DNA from: a virus
IMG/VR virus record: IMGVR_UViG_3300047552_000040
Location: 1-26,712 of that record
DNA length: 26,712 bases
Direction: 5' to 3' (one strand)
The position numbers were made by a program, and so were the translations under genes. Positions 8,733 through 17,093 of the stretch are shown piece after piece; positions within the stretch are counted from its first letter, which is position 1; each line of letters begins with the position of its first letter. The notes beneath the pieces are model-generated. The model did no database searches. It was given only the letters and a program-made list of their open reading frames with translations, and was not told where the DNA came from.

Positions 8733-8738
8733 TATAAT
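8733..8738 (+). promoter_or_regulatory. Possible -10 element (TATAAT) of the HNH endonuclease gene
   Basis: A perfect TATAAT lies five bases before the ATG at 8744. No good -35 hexamer is visible at the usual distance and there is no clear ribosome binding site, so a transcript from here would be nearly leaderless. It may be chance in AT-rich DNA. Confidence 0.25.
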
Positions 8739-8743
8739 CAAGA

Positions 8744-9190
8744 ATGATAAACTTAGACAAATTTTGGTCCAAAATAGATAAATCAGGACCATGTTGGGAA
8801 TGGACTGGACGATTATCCAGGACCGGCTATGGAAATTTTGACGTAGACCAAAAACCAACTTATGTTCACAGAATTTCATTCGAACTTGCTAATGGTCCTA
8901 TAACTAACGGACTGCATGTATTGCATCAATGTGATAATCGAAAATGTGTAAATCCATCACATTTATTTTTAGGCACGCAGCAAGACAATATGAAGGATAT
9001 GAATGCTAAAGGAAGACATAAATTCGGAAGGCACCTAGGGACAAAGAACCCAAGTGCAAGATTGACTGAACAACAAGTATTAGAAATTAGATCTCTTAAA
9101 GAATCTAGACACGCACTGGCAGCAAAATACCAAGTAGCAGTATGCACTATCGACGATATTAAATCGCGCAAAACCTGGAAACATATCTAA
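8744..9190 (+). CDS. HNH homing endonuclease with C-terminal helix-turn-helix (148 aa)
   Basis: The N-terminus contains CWEWTG and GYG, then VHRISFELANGPI, followed by the core VLHQCDNRKCVNPSHLFLGT. H61, C63, C68, N70 and H73 match the HNH_3-type beta-beta-alpha-metal nuclease, and the DNM motif follows. Residues 106-140 (LTEQQVLEIRSL, then HALAAKYQVAVCTIDDIKS) form a helix-turn-helix that would direct DNA binding. The length is typical of free-standing phage HNH genes. It is on the plus strand, opposite to its neighbours, in the gap between the J-like hub and the fibre block, with late-promoter-like boxes facing the other way on both sides. No intron structure is visible around it, so it looks like an intergenic homing insertion. 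Confidence 0.92.
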   Translation: MINLDKFWSKIDKSGPCWEWTGRLSRTGYGNFDVDQKPTYVHRISFELANGPITNGLHVLHQCDNRKCVNPSHLFLGTQQDNMKDMNAKGRHKFGRHLGTKNPSARLTEQQVLEIRSLKESRHALAAKYQVAVCTIDDIKSRKTWKHI

Positions 9191-9191
9191 G

Positions 9192-9209
9192 GGGCAACTG
9201 AGGCTGCCC
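9192..9209 (+). terminator. Weak hairpin just after the HNH gene
   Basis: GGGCA (9192-9196) pairs with TGCCC (9205-9209) around an eight-base loop, one base after the HNH stop region. What follows is AT-rich (AACTTAGTTATTTA) but has no clean T-run, so termination strength is doubtful. Confidence 0.35.
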
Positions 9210-9217
9210 AACTTAGT

Positions 9218-9225
9218 TATTTATG
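9218..9225 (-). promoter_or_regulatory. T4-like late promoter variant CATAAATA
   Basis: CATAAATA is followed by ACTAAGTT, nearly the same context as the box at 12737-12744 (CATAAATA, ACTTAGTT). It lies after the hub gene stop and points through the HNH gene toward the fibre block. Before the HNH insertion it was probably the promoter directly in front of that block. Confidence 0.5.
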
Positions 9226-9257
9226 GTTTCGGAATGTCTAAATTAATAGCATTAGTA

Positions 9258-11945
9258 TTAAAAATCTTTAAACGGGTTCAGGAGAAAGTAATCTACATAT
9301 TCAAGGACTTCAACATGGTTTTTTGTAACCCCGTCAACAGTTAAAGTGTAAGTAATTGTTGGGCTAGTATAGGTAGGTGGTATTGGGATACTGTAAATAT
9401 TTGTACCTTCAGCATAAGTCCAATTAATACCAGACTGTAGAATCTGGTTAATACAGTCGTAACTACCAACAATAGTCAATGGTGTCGACGATATTCCTAT
9501 GGGTGAAACATAACTATATCCAAAAAGACCAGACGTACCAGAAATAGATGTTGGGACCCATTTACCGTCTGACGAAAAATCTGTCCCAATACTAACATAC
9601 CCAGCACTGCAACTAATAGATAAGGAATATTCACCGCTAATTGATGAATCGTTTTTAATCACCATCTTCTTTTTTAAAGAACCACTTGTGGGTATGCCAA
9701 CCAGGTTAGTGGAGACAACACTAGCAGATAATATACCGCTGGCATAAGGACCAGGGTCAACAGGGTATCTTAAAACAATAGTTGTAGATGTTGAACTATG
9801 CATTTGAAATTTTCCATTGTATGAAGACGGTGTTACCCCATACACTCTGTACCATTGTTGTGTGGTAGGCAAAGTATATGCTGAATTTAAAGTATAGGTC
9901 ACTAACCAAAAAGAACCGTTAAACGTTTTTGTCGGAGGTGTGTTGGCTAGAGTATAACCCGTGGTATTAGGTTTTACTGTCCAAGGCTCGTGTTCATTAC
10001 AACTGGTTAAGTATGAACTTGCAGGCTTAGGTGTAATAATTGCACGCCCAGCGGCGAAAAATCCATCAATATCGCAAATTCCAGAATCAGAAGGCCTTGT
10101 AGCCGATCTAGTAACTCCACTCTGGTCAGGTACCCAATTGCTGCCGTCCCACATTAAATAATCGTACAGTACTGGAGCAATACTCAACGTATTCACATCG
10201 TTAAGATCATTAATGATAGAGATATTCCCATTAGTGGTCCCAGGGATAGTAATAGTAACACTATTTCCTGTTTGTGTTATAGAACTAATTCCGTTCCCAG
10301 TGAAGTTAATTTCAGTAGCACCATCAGTAACTATTGTCTCATTATATTTTATACCTAATGTTTGGCTACTGATCGTATTACCAACAATACTAATACCTGT
10401 ACCCGGGACTAAATCCGTACTAATTACATTTCCAACAATACTAATACCTGTACCAGGGACAATATTTGCACCAGTTGTAACATTTATTACATTATCAATG
10501 ATCTCAAGACCACCCCCAGCAGTGTAACCAATGTCCACAATAACATCATTGTTAATTGATGTTACCGTCTTAACTCCTGTACCAGTAAATTCAATATTTG
10601 CCGCAGTAGGTGTTATTGTATAACCGTTGTGTGTGATACCGAGTAACGTTGTACCAGCATTTGCTTGAGTAACTAGATCAACACCTGTTTGATCATTAAA
10701 TAACCCAAACACTTGGTCAAATATAGAACCAATAGATACATTACCCTTAAACAACTGATCAAGATTGTTTAGCAAATAGTTTACTGCCAACGTACTAATC
10801 AATGCACCTGTGGCGTCGTATACGGCAGTATCTTGTCCGATGCCGTCAGTAATTTGTTTTGGTGCATAGTAAACAACACCGCTCGGATCAGAATATTGAC
10901 CAGCAGTAGTTGTGTTGATACCGCGTGACTTAATAAGGAAGTTACCTGTACCCAATGTGCTTACATCCAATGACACAGCAGTACCATATGTAAATGTAGT
11001 ACCATTCGTTGGTTTAACAGTGCCAAGTAATGTATAACTGCGAGTAGAGTCTACATTGTTGCCTGGTGGCACATCTCTTGTATACCAGAATTCCATCGCT
11101 TCAACAATACCTGTTGGCGATGTACTTGTTACCGTAATCTTAGGTAAAGATGCAACCTCTGTCTTAACTACTTCTGGTAGTCCTGGCTTTCCAATCGACC
11201 CAATGCCAATAATACCAGTGCTATTAGACACAACATAGCGATATAAATCAGCAGTGCTATACACATTCTCATCATACTCCAATGCTGTAATGTCCAATTG
11301 AATGGAACCATCATCTGCATCCTTCTCAATTAAGGAAGTGATACGGAATTTCTTAGCAGTAAATCCATAAATGTCACTTGTAATATCAATGACATTACCT
11401 GCTTTAAGCCCTAACTTACTAAAGTCACTTGTAAAGCGGATGATCTTATCAATACGTGATTGCTTTAAGTTTATAGTTCCGAGTAACTGCGCTTGCACTG
11501 GGTCATTAAGAATGTCGAACTGCATGTCAAGACTATTGATAGGCTCATTAATATTGCGTGATCCAATAGGAATCTCAACGTTAACATAATCTAAATTGTC
11601 TTTAAGATCGACGTGGGGGAATTGACACTTAACTTGGTTATATAGTTCATTGATGTCAGTCCCAGATACTGTAATGGGCCCAATGATATTTGCATCAGTA
11701 AAACTTGCTACTGATGTATCAGACTTATTAATTACTACACTCCATTTACCGTCATGTGAATCATACGATATCCAAGACCCACAAGCAGTTGCCATGGACT
11801 CCAGGTTTTGCATAACAGTTTTGTCAGTGCTAACAACTCCATTAAATGCATAGCGGTAAGCAGACGTTACTGTACTACTTGTCGCAGCATTGTAATAAGG
11901 AACACCTGTTGCACTAAAGGTATTCAGTTCACTTAAACTATTCAT
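9258..11945 (-). CDS. J-like tail hub/central fibre, C-terminal half (895 aa)
   Basis: The N-terminal 130 residues (a VMQNLESMATACGSWISYD segment, then DGKWSVVIN) and the following region up to about 240 (NVEIPIGSRNINEP, then KAGNVIDITSDIYGF) match the body of lambda gpJ-like tail-tip proteins. The rest is fibronectin-like (around 270-370) and then a fibrous region with repeated VPGTGISIVGN units (around 505-535) and beta-rich tip domains. It starts inside the stop codon of the preceding gene (TAATG), so the two are translationally coupled. It begins in the middle of what is one continuous domain in other J proteins, so the two products probably assemble together. The expected role is the tail-tip hub and first contact with the host. 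Confidence 0.85.
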   Translation of the reverse strand: MNSLSELNTFSATGVPYYNAATSSTVTSAYRYAFNGVVSTDKTVMQNLESMATACGSWISYDSHDGKWSVVINKSDTSVASFTDANIIGPITVSGTDINELYNQVKCQFPHVDLKDNLDYVNVEIPIGSRNINEPINSLDMQFDILNDPVQAQLLGTINLKQSRIDKIIRFTSDFSKLGLKAGNVIDITSDIYGFTAKKFRITSLIEKDADDGSIQLDITALEYDENVYSTADLYRYVVSNSTGIIGIGSIGKPGLPEVVKTEVASLPKITVTSTSPTGIVEAMEFWYTRDVPPGNNVDSTRSYTLLGTVKPTNGTTFTYGTAVSLDVSTLGTGNFLIKSRGINTTTAGQYSDPSGVVYYAPKQITDGIGQDTAVYDATGALISTLAVNYLLNNLDQLFKGNVSIGSIFDQVFGLFNDQTGVDLVTQANAGTTLLGITHNGYTITPTAANIEFTGTGVKTVTSINNDVIVDIGYTAGGGLEIIDNVINVTTGANIVPGTGISIVGNVISTDLVPGTGISIVGNTISSQTLGIKYNETIVTDGATEINFTGNGISSITQTGNSVTITIPGTTNGNISIINDLNDVNTLSIAPVLYDYLMWDGSNWVPDQSGVTRSATRPSDSGICDIDGFFAAGRAIITPKPASSYLTSCNEHEPWTVKPNTTGYTLANTPPTKTFNGSFWLVTYTLNSAYTLPTTQQWYRVYGVTPSSYNGKFQMHSSTSTTIVLRYPVDPGPYASGILSASVVSTNLVGIPTSGSLKKKMVIKNDSSISGEYSLSISCSAGYVSIGTDFSSDGKWVPTSISGTSGLFGYSYVSPIGISSTPLTIVGSYDCINQILQSGINWTYAEGTNIYSIPIPPTYTSPTITYTLTVDGVTKNHVEVLEYVDYFLLNPFKDF

Positions 11946-12712
11946 TATGTATTGATCTCCGTAGATGGGATGCCAGCACCATAGCGTGTATTGGTCATAT
12001 AGTCATATAAACAATCACCAGGCTTGGTCATTGAGTTTGTAATTTGGAATTTCATATTTGGTATATTAGTAATTCCTTTATCCTTATTATAAGTGACACG
12101 TACTAGTGCAAAGATCAAGTCATTCATCATATATGTGAGGTCCCATCCAGGCATCACAGCATAAGCATTTTGCAAACTATTATTTGTGTATCCACTAGGT
12201 ACGACAGGCGATGTGCTGTCACCGACAAAGCAGTATACTTTAATTAGATCCTGTGCACTATAGTCAATATTACCGTCTCGGTCAGTTGTATAGTCAACAG
12301 TTATACCATCTGCTTTGAACACAATGCGTTGGTCATTCATGTATACATCATTAAATGTAAATGTACTCTGCACACTATCACTTAATTTAATACCAGTCTT
12401 CTCGGCAATAGTTACAGCATAGGTAATAACTTGGTTAGAATTGCTCGCTTGTGCATCTGTAATAATACCACCTAAATGAGTCATACCATATACGATAGGT
12501 ATCTTATGTTCTGGATCTGGATCAACTTGGAGGCGTGCCCCGTAGTCAGGGTTATTAGATTCAGTTGCTGCCGACGATTGATTATCAGCATTTACGCTTG
12601 CTGTCATCCTGTTAACAGCATACGCTAGAATAGCAGTGCGGGCAAGTTGTGACCCGACGCTCTTACCACCAAGCCAAGACCCTACTGCTTGTAATCCACT
12701 TAAGAAACTCAT
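11945..12712 (-). CDS. J-like tail hub, N-terminal half (255 aa)
   Basis: A hydrophobic N-terminal stretch (LARTAILAYAVNRM) is followed by YGARLQVDPDPEHKIPIVYG, the hallmark of the first domain of J-type hubs, then a tail-hub beta domain (STFTFNDVYMNDQRIVF). It ends with CLYDYMTNTRYGAGIPSTEI, then NT and stop. In related hubs the DYxTNTRYG motif lies inside a continuous domain, and here the chain is cut about ten residues after it. AAGG lies nine bases before the ATG and a CATAAATA box 25 bases before. The function is formation of the tail-tip ring with the following gene product. Confidence 0.82.
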   Translation of the reverse strand: MSFLSGLQAVGSWLGGKSVGSQLARTAILAYAVNRMTASVNADNQSSAATESNNPDYGARLQVDPDPEHKIPIVYGMTHLGGIITDAQASNSNQVITYAVTIAEKTGIKLSDSVQSTFTFNDVYMNDQRIVFKADGITVDYTTDRDGNIDYSAQDLIKVYCFVGDSTSPVVPSGYTNNSLQNAYAVMPGWDLTYMMNDLIFALVRVTYNKDKGITNIPNMKFQITNSMTKPGDCLYDYMTNTRYGAGIPSTEINT

Positions 12713-12736
12713 ATCTATAAACCTTATTAACTAAGT

Positions 12737-12744
12737 TATTTATG
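12737..12744 (-). promoter_or_regulatory. T4-like late promoter variant CATAAATA for the hub genes
   Basis: The box overlaps the TAA stop of the preceding gene and lies 25 bases before the ATG at 12712. Its position, strand and surrounding bases match the box at 9218-9225. Confidence 0.55.
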
Positions 12745-13315
12745 GGGCGCCGAAGTTGAAGTTACTGTTACGTAAGGCTACAACTCTATCGAAAGATTTG
12801 TCGGTTGAATATAAAGATTTTTCGTCACGCTCATTTGTTCTACGACCACTAACTTTATTATTCAATACGTCAACAGCACTACTGCATGTCATAAGAATCT
12901 TATTAGATTGTGTGCGAGACATCATATCTATTTCTTCCTCAAGAGAAAAGTTAGATACAATACCTTGAAAGCGTCCTGCTGGGTTACCACTAATTGCTAG
13001 TTGTGTGCCCGTTGCTGCATCAAAGAATACTCGCCATACTTGTATAGGGCTACCTTTCAATTTAATACTTAATACTTCAGCAATGGACGAATTAGGTATC
13101 CCGGATATACTAATACTCATGTTGCCTTGTGTAGCACGAATAGAACTAGTAGTATCTGTAATCGCTAATAATTGACCAAGGGGTTGATATATTTCGCCAT
13201 TAATAGTTTGCGATTGGTAGTAATCAGAGAATCGTAAGACTTGATAATCAGGTACATCGATTCGAACGAACATACCTGTTGCAATTTGTTTGTAAGATGA
13301 TAGGTTGATTGTCAT
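12740..13315 (-). CDS. Minor/distal tail protein (191 aa)
   Basis: The product is a beta-rich protein (FVRIDVPDYQVLRFSDYYQS, then GNMSISISGIP and GSPIQVWRVFFDAATG). A long C-terminal helix-loop (SLEEEIDMMSRTQSN, then CSSAVDVLNNKVSGRRTNERD) resembles the DUF2163/lambda gpL type of distal tail protein. It shares one base with the preceding gene (TAATG), so translation is coupled to the gpM-like protein. It sits between the distal tail protein and the hub, where lambda has gpL and gpK. It is likely part of the tail-tip complex that links tube to hub. The family assignment is by order and general pattern, not by a unique motif. No CPD-type peptidase is present. Confidence 0.7.
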   Translation of the reverse strand: MTINLSSYKQIATGMFVRIDVPDYQVLRFSDYYQSQTINGEIYQPLGQLLAITDTTSSIRATQGNMSISISGIPNSSIAEVLSIKLKGSPIQVWRVFFDAATGTQLAISGNPAGRFQGIVSNFSLEEEIDMMSRTQSNKILMTCSSAVDVLNNKVSGRRTNERDEKSLYSTDKSFDRVVALRNSNFNFGAP

Positions 13316-13695
13316 TATGCTACATACTCAATAAATTCAAATGCACCTGACCAACTAACTTGATTACGTGCAAATACATTCCACTGCGGAAGGTTAGTAC
13401 AAATAACTGTATAGTTGGATGTTGCAGATGTAAACCAGGTACCATATGTACCTGCCGATATAGTAACTGTGCCAGGCGTGTGGCGACCAGCGGCCTCGAT
13501 TGCTTCGATGTAAGTCTTAGCAGTATCCCAGGCCATGCCGTCAGGCAACTTAACAGTGAATCTCTTTTTGTTGTTATTACGAACTACTGTGCGAACCGTA
13601 AAGTCCCTGGCAATAGTTTGTGATGTAATAGGTCGCGAGTCTATACTAATATTCTCGGCGTTGTCAAATACGTATTGGAATGCAGTTGTTGTCAT
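13315..13695 (-). CDS. Minor tail protein, gpM-like (126 aa)
   Basis: It follows the tape measure gene by 16 bases and has AAGGA six bases before the ATG. The product is a small all-beta protein with KRFTVKLPDGMAWDTAKTYI, GTVTISAGTYGTWFTS and a closing WSGAFEFIEYVA. The final F-E-F-I/V-E-Y segment is typical of gpM/distal-tail proteins, which cap the tube at the tip end after the tape measure. Position between tape measure and the gpL-like gene is exactly where gpM lies in lambda. The role is inferred from order and fold pattern. Confidence 0.68.
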   Translation of the reverse strand: MTTTAFQYVFDNAENISIDSRPITSQTIARDFTVRTVVRNNNKKRFTVKLPDGMAWDTAKTYIEAIEAAGRHTPGTVTISAGTYGTWFTSATSNYTVICTNLPQWNVFARNQVSWSGAFEFIEYVA

Positions 13696-13711
13696 TTATA
13701 ATCCTTTAATC

Positions 13712-16222
13712 TTAGCGACGAGCAGTATCACGCGAACCAGCCATCGCCACAGCATGAATGAAACTCGGATCTTGTGCAATCAATGCCTGGAACGAACGTG
13801 CGTCAACAGCGGAGATATTGTATGTTACATTTTGCCCACCTAAAGCAGAATTAGGAGTAACAGTGCCATTGCTTGCTGGTGTAAACAATTCAGGACCGCG
13901 TTCGCCGACAATATAACTGCGATTAGATGAAGCAGGACCGCCGCTTGCTAAGAAGCCAGGAATGATCTTGCCACCTAATAGCCCGCCAGACTTACCACCC
14001 ATCTTAATACCGCCAAATAAATTAGAAATAGTTTGTTGAAGTTGCGAACGCAGTAATGTGACTAGCATGTCATTTACGAATGACTTCCACTCAAACTTAC
14101 CAGTCTTAGCAAAGTTGACAATCATATCTTCCATGCCCTGTGTCGCTTGATTGAAAATATCCCTTGCTCGTTGTGCTGCGTTAGTTGCGTTCTCAGCATA
14201 CTCATTAAATGCCTGTGCCCAACCTGTGCTGAAGTCACGAGAGTTTTGATATTCTAAATCAACAATTGCCTTAAGATCTTCGGCGCCTTTAATAGCAGCA
14301 TCATAATATGCCTTAACTTCGTCAGCAGTTAACTTGCGACCGACTCGTGCTTCCTCTGCTTGTATTGCCGCACGAGCACTTGCCTTAGCAGCAGCCTCAA
14401 TGTCATAATACTTCTTCTCAATGGTAGTCATTGTTGACTTAGCAATTTCATCTTGAACTGAGATGATCTGATTTTGTAAGTCAATCTCACGTTGAATTCC
14501 ATACAAGCGAAGTTGTTCAATGCTCTGTAGTCTATTCTGATTCTCAATGACACGTTTGATACGCTCTTGTTCAGCCGCAGCCAACTCTTTAACCTTGGCG
14601 ATTTGTGCATCATACTCAGCACCTAATCCAGCAGCCTTTTCTTTGTCTGTTAAGTTGGCTTTAGCATCAGATAACTCTTTGATCTTAGCAGTAGTCCGAC
14701 CAATTAAATCCTCTTGTGCACGAGATACATCAGCATAGTCCTTAGACTTGCCAATCAACATGTTCTCTAAGTTGATGTTATTAATAATCTCTGCATTTTG
14801 ATTTACAAACTCGTCAGTCATGCCTTGCATTTCACGACGTTGTTTAGCAATAGCAGCGGCAAAGGCCTTTGCTTCTTCAGATATTTCTACTACACGTTTT
14901 GTTCTTGGTGGTGTTTTACCAGCATTACCTACTTGGTGCTTCATTACACCTTCAGCAGTTGGCGACTTTAAACCAGGGTCAGAAGCAGGAGGCTCAGGCA
15001 TACCAGCCTTAAGACCTATGAACCTCTTAAATGCATCATAAGCATTGCTTACTTTATTAGTAAACCAATCAATGGGACTGAAGTCGAATGCTTTCTTAAT
15101 AATCCAATCCAACGCAGTTATGCCAGTAATCAACCAACCAATGAATGGAATCATCTTAGCGAGACCAACACCCATAAGAGCAAAACCGCTACCAGCAGCA
15201 GCAGACCCAGCAATTAAGAATCCAAATCGTTTACCTAATGTCGCCAAAGTTAAACTAATCTCAGCAAACAATTGCTTTAGTGTTCCAGATGCTAGCCATG
15301 CTGGTATTGCTTGCTTTGTTAAGACAGAGAATGCTATTTTAAAAGTATCCCCCATATGCTTTAAACCTGTAATGAAGGTTGCAAAGCCAGCAGACAGTGT
15401 AAAGAGCCCAGTCTTAAATAGTGCAAAAGCAGATCCTACTACAGCAACAATACTACCTACCCACTGCAATGCCTTACCAAGTGCTAACAATCCAGTAGCG
15501 GCAGCACCAATCTTAACTACAGCATCAATAAATTCATCAACTTTTTTCTGATCTAACTTATTGACAAAGTCCGCCAATGGCTCAATTGCTCTAAGAATAG
15601 AATTACGGAAAGTTGTCATGCTACGTTCAAACTTATCCATTGTTGCTGCGGCTGTTTCAGCACTACCAGCATAGGCATTTTGTGAACTGATTGCGGCATT
15701 TAATCCAGCAGCAACACCAGGGGTATCGACTCCCTTAAGTGCTTTACCAAATACGTCTGCTTGCGCGGCTGCTCTCTTAGATGCATCAGATATTTGTGCA
15801 AGGCCATCGATAGTTTTGCGTAGTAATTCTTCTTCAGACAAGTTACGCAAGTCTGACATTGATACACCAACTAACTTGAATGCATCTTGTGCTTTTTGCG
15901 AGCCAGCAGCGGCATCACCAATGTTTTGTGATAACTTTAGAATTGCCTCACGTGCCTTCTCAGCCTCGCCACCATTTTGTTGAACTGCTAAACTGAATCC
16001 AGCGATGGTTGCAGTAGCAATGCCAGTTGCATTCTTAAGGTCAACGATAGCATCAGCATACCTAACAGCACTAGCAACAGCAGCACCAATAGCCAACCCT
16101 GACAATGCGCCTTGTAACTTACCGAAACTAGCAGTTAAGCCAGCAACTTTTCCTTGCAGTGATGTTAATGCTGCATTAGCGGCACTTGTATTAACTCCAA
16201 CTGTATAACTTAAATCTGCCAT
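13712..16222 (-). CDS. Tail tape measure protein (836 aa)
   Basis: The N-terminus (SYTVGVNTSAANAALTSLQG, then coiled-coil and Ala-rich helices with YADAIVDLKNATGIA) is typical of lambda-type tape measures. Two hydrophobic regions, about 235-286 and 333-378, could cross the host membrane during DNA entry. Long charged helices fill 440-660. The C-terminus has the usual WKSFVNDMLVTLLRSQLQQ and SYIVGERGPELFTPASNG motifs. At roughly 0.15 nm per residue the length predicts a tail near 125 nm, which is a siphovirus value. It follows the HK97-gp10-like gene by one base (TAA T ATG), so it is translated in a coupled way. The role is setting tail length and helping genome passage. Confidence 0.95.
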   Translation of the reverse strand: MADLSYTVGVNTSAANAALTSLQGKVAGLTASFGKLQGALSGLAIGAAVASAVRYADAIVDLKNATGIATATIAGFSLAVQQNGGEAEKAREAILKLSQNIGDAAAGSQKAQDAFKLVGVSMSDLRNLSEEELLRKTIDGLAQISDASKRAAAQADVFGKALKGVDTPGVAAGLNAAISSQNAYAGSAETAAATMDKFERSMTTFRNSILRAIEPLADFVNKLDQKKVDEFIDAVVKIGAAATGLLALGKALQWVGSIVAVVGSAFALFKTGLFTLSAGFATFITGLKHMGDTFKIAFSVLTKQAIPAWLASGTLKQLFAEISLTLATLGKRFGFLIAGSAAAGSGFALMGVGLAKMIPFIGWLITGITALDWIIKKAFDFSPIDWFTNKVSNAYDAFKRFIGLKAGMPEPPASDPGLKSPTAEGVMKHQVGNAGKTPPRTKRVVEISEEAKAFAAAIAKQRREMQGMTDEFVNQNAEIINNINLENMLIGKSKDYADVSRAQEDLIGRTTAKIKELSDAKANLTDKEKAAGLGAEYDAQIAKVKELAAAEQERIKRVIENQNRLQSIEQLRLYGIQREIDLQNQIISVQDEIAKSTMTTIEKKYYDIEAAAKASARAAIQAEEARVGRKLTADEVKAYYDAAIKGAEDLKAIVDLEYQNSRDFSTGWAQAFNEYAENATNAAQRARDIFNQATQGMEDMIVNFAKTGKFEWKSFVNDMLVTLLRSQLQQTISNLFGGIKMGGKSGGLLGGKIIPGFLASGGPASSNRSYIVGERGPELFTPASNGTVTPNSALGGQNVTYNISAVDARSFQALIAQDPSFIHAVAMAGSRDTARR

Positions 16223-16223
16223 A

Positions 16224-16514
16224 TTATTTCTTTCTCAAAATCTGATCTGTCTTAGTTTTAATAAACTTCTCAGTAGGCTCAACCATACCTTTAGGGGCTT
16301 GACGAGAATAACCCTCATCTAACCTTTGTGCATAATCATAGTTGGCTTGTATTTCATTTCTCACTAACCTTGTACTGCGACGAGCATTGCCAGTTCTTAT
16401 GGGCGTTGCTTTCTTGAATACATCATATGCTTGCTGTGGTAACTTAGCCAACTGTGCTTGCATACGCTTTGTGCTTGCAGTAATATTGTCTTTAACTGTT
16501 AGTGATATTGCCAT
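16224..16514 (-). CDS. HK97 gp10-like tail completion protein (96 aa)
   Basis: The sequence carries the family pattern: AQLAKLPQQAYDVFKKATPI, then RTGNARRSTR, then YDYAQRLDEGYSRQAPKGM, then a basic C-terminal helix. R-T-G-N-A-R and Y-A-x-x-L-D/E-x-G-x-S are the signature of HK97 gp10/lambda gpZ-like proteins, which act at the head-tail joint or at the upper end of the tail. The start at 16514 lies 20 bases after a TTAAATA box and directly before the tape measure. In most siphoviruses this gene lies between connector and tail terminator; here it is displaced past the tail tube and chaperones. Confidence 0.8.
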   Translation of the reverse strand: MAISLTVKDNITASTKRMQAQLAKLPQQAYDVFKKATPIRTGNARRSTRLVRNEIQANYDYAQRLDEGYSRQAPKGMVEPTEKFIKTKTDQILRKK

Positions 16515-16533
16515 ACTTGTTCTACCTGTTATG

Positions 16534-16797
16534 TTATTTAACTGTATTCAGAATGGCTTTAAGTTGGTCTTGTGAAAAGTCTTCTGGCTTCTTCTTAGAC
16601 TCAGGATTTAATCTAGCATTCTCTTGCTCATTCTTGTAGTTGTGCCACTTGGTACTAGTATCTAAGACTTTAAGATCAAAAGTAGTGCAACGTTCAAGTG
16701 CCTCTGATGGGAGACAATTATACCTATGTGCTAGATTATCCAGCGTAATAAGCATCATTGTCTCTGTATCATTGGGATCAAACGCTGAGTCAGTTAC
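16534..16797 (-). CDS. Tail assembly chaperone, T part, reached by -1 frameshift
   Basis: From the A_AAA_AAG site at 16797-16803 the -1 frame runs without stop (VTDSAFDPNDTETMMLITLD, then NLAHRYNCLPSEALERCTTF) to TAA at 16534. This adds 87 residues to the 99-residue G protein, giving a 186-residue fusion. The ATGs at 16755-16758 inside this frame have no good ribosome binding site, so separate translation is unlikely. This is the G/GT arrangement known from lambda and most siphoviruses: the minor fusion binds tube subunits through T while G binds the tape measure. The charged C-terminus (NPESKKKPEDFSQDQL) suits a transient chaperone. Confidence 0.88.
   Translation of the reverse strand, partial: VTDSAFDPNDTETMMLITLDNLAHRYNCLPSEALERCTTFDLKVLDTSTKWHNYKNEQENARLNPESKKKPEDFSQDQLKAILNTVK
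16535..16542 (-). promoter_or_regulatory. Late-promoter-like box GTTAAATA
   Basis: The box overlaps the TAA stop of the GT fusion and lies 20 bases before the gp10-like start at 16514, the same distance as other boxes here. It departs from TATAAATA at two positions, so it is weaker evidence. Confidence 0.4.
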
Positions 16798-17093
16798 TTT
16801 TTTCCCAGCAACTCTACAATCTTACCAATAGCGCCCATCAATGTGTCTGTTGGTAACATGATTTCACCCTGGATAATTTGCTTGCCATCTTCATTAAGGA
16901 TCAATGTGCGGACGATATCAATAACGGATGCTGCGCTATCTTGCGTCACGGATGCTAACTTCATGAATACTTCAAGAGGCTGGCGGTCCCAGGTGTGGAA
17001 TGTAAGTGGTTCTCCATATGCTGCAATTGTATCTGCATCGTCAAGAGTAAGTTCAATAAGTACCGGTTTGGAAGCAAGTGATGCTAATTTCAT
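16794..17093 (-). CDS. Tail assembly chaperone G (99 aa)
   Basis: The short alpha/beta protein (KLASLASKPVLIELTLDDAD, a WDRQPLEVFMKLASV segment and a C-terminal helix IGKIVELLGKK) lies between tail tube and tape measure, the fixed position of gpG-type chaperones. Its last codons GGA AAA AAG TAA contain the dnaX-type slippery heptamer A_AAA_AAG right before the stop, which confirms the identity. It starts within the stop of the 63-aa gene (ATGA overlap). The role is to coat the tape measure during tail assembly; it is not part of the finished virion in known relatives. Confidence 0.88.
   Translation of the reverse strand: MKLASLASKPVLIELTLDDADTIAAYGEPLTFHTWDRQPLEVFMKLASVTQDSAASVIDIVRTLILNEDGKQIIQGEIMLPTDTLMGAIGKIVELLGKK
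16797..16803 (-). other. Programmed -1 ribosomal frameshift site (A_AAA_AAG)
   Basis: In the zero frame the codons read CTG GGA AAA AAG TAA, giving A_AAA_AAG, the most efficient type of bacterial -1 slippery site. Slippage moves ribosomes into GTA ACT GAC, the frame of the T part. The next open frame is exactly in -1 register with the G gene (offset of 335 bases between starts, remainder 2). Confidence 0.88.

Noticed and set aside
10380-10460. CRISPR-like short repeats in the hub gene
   Set aside because: They are two in-frame copies coding VPGTGISIVGN, a fibre protein repeat, without spacer structure.
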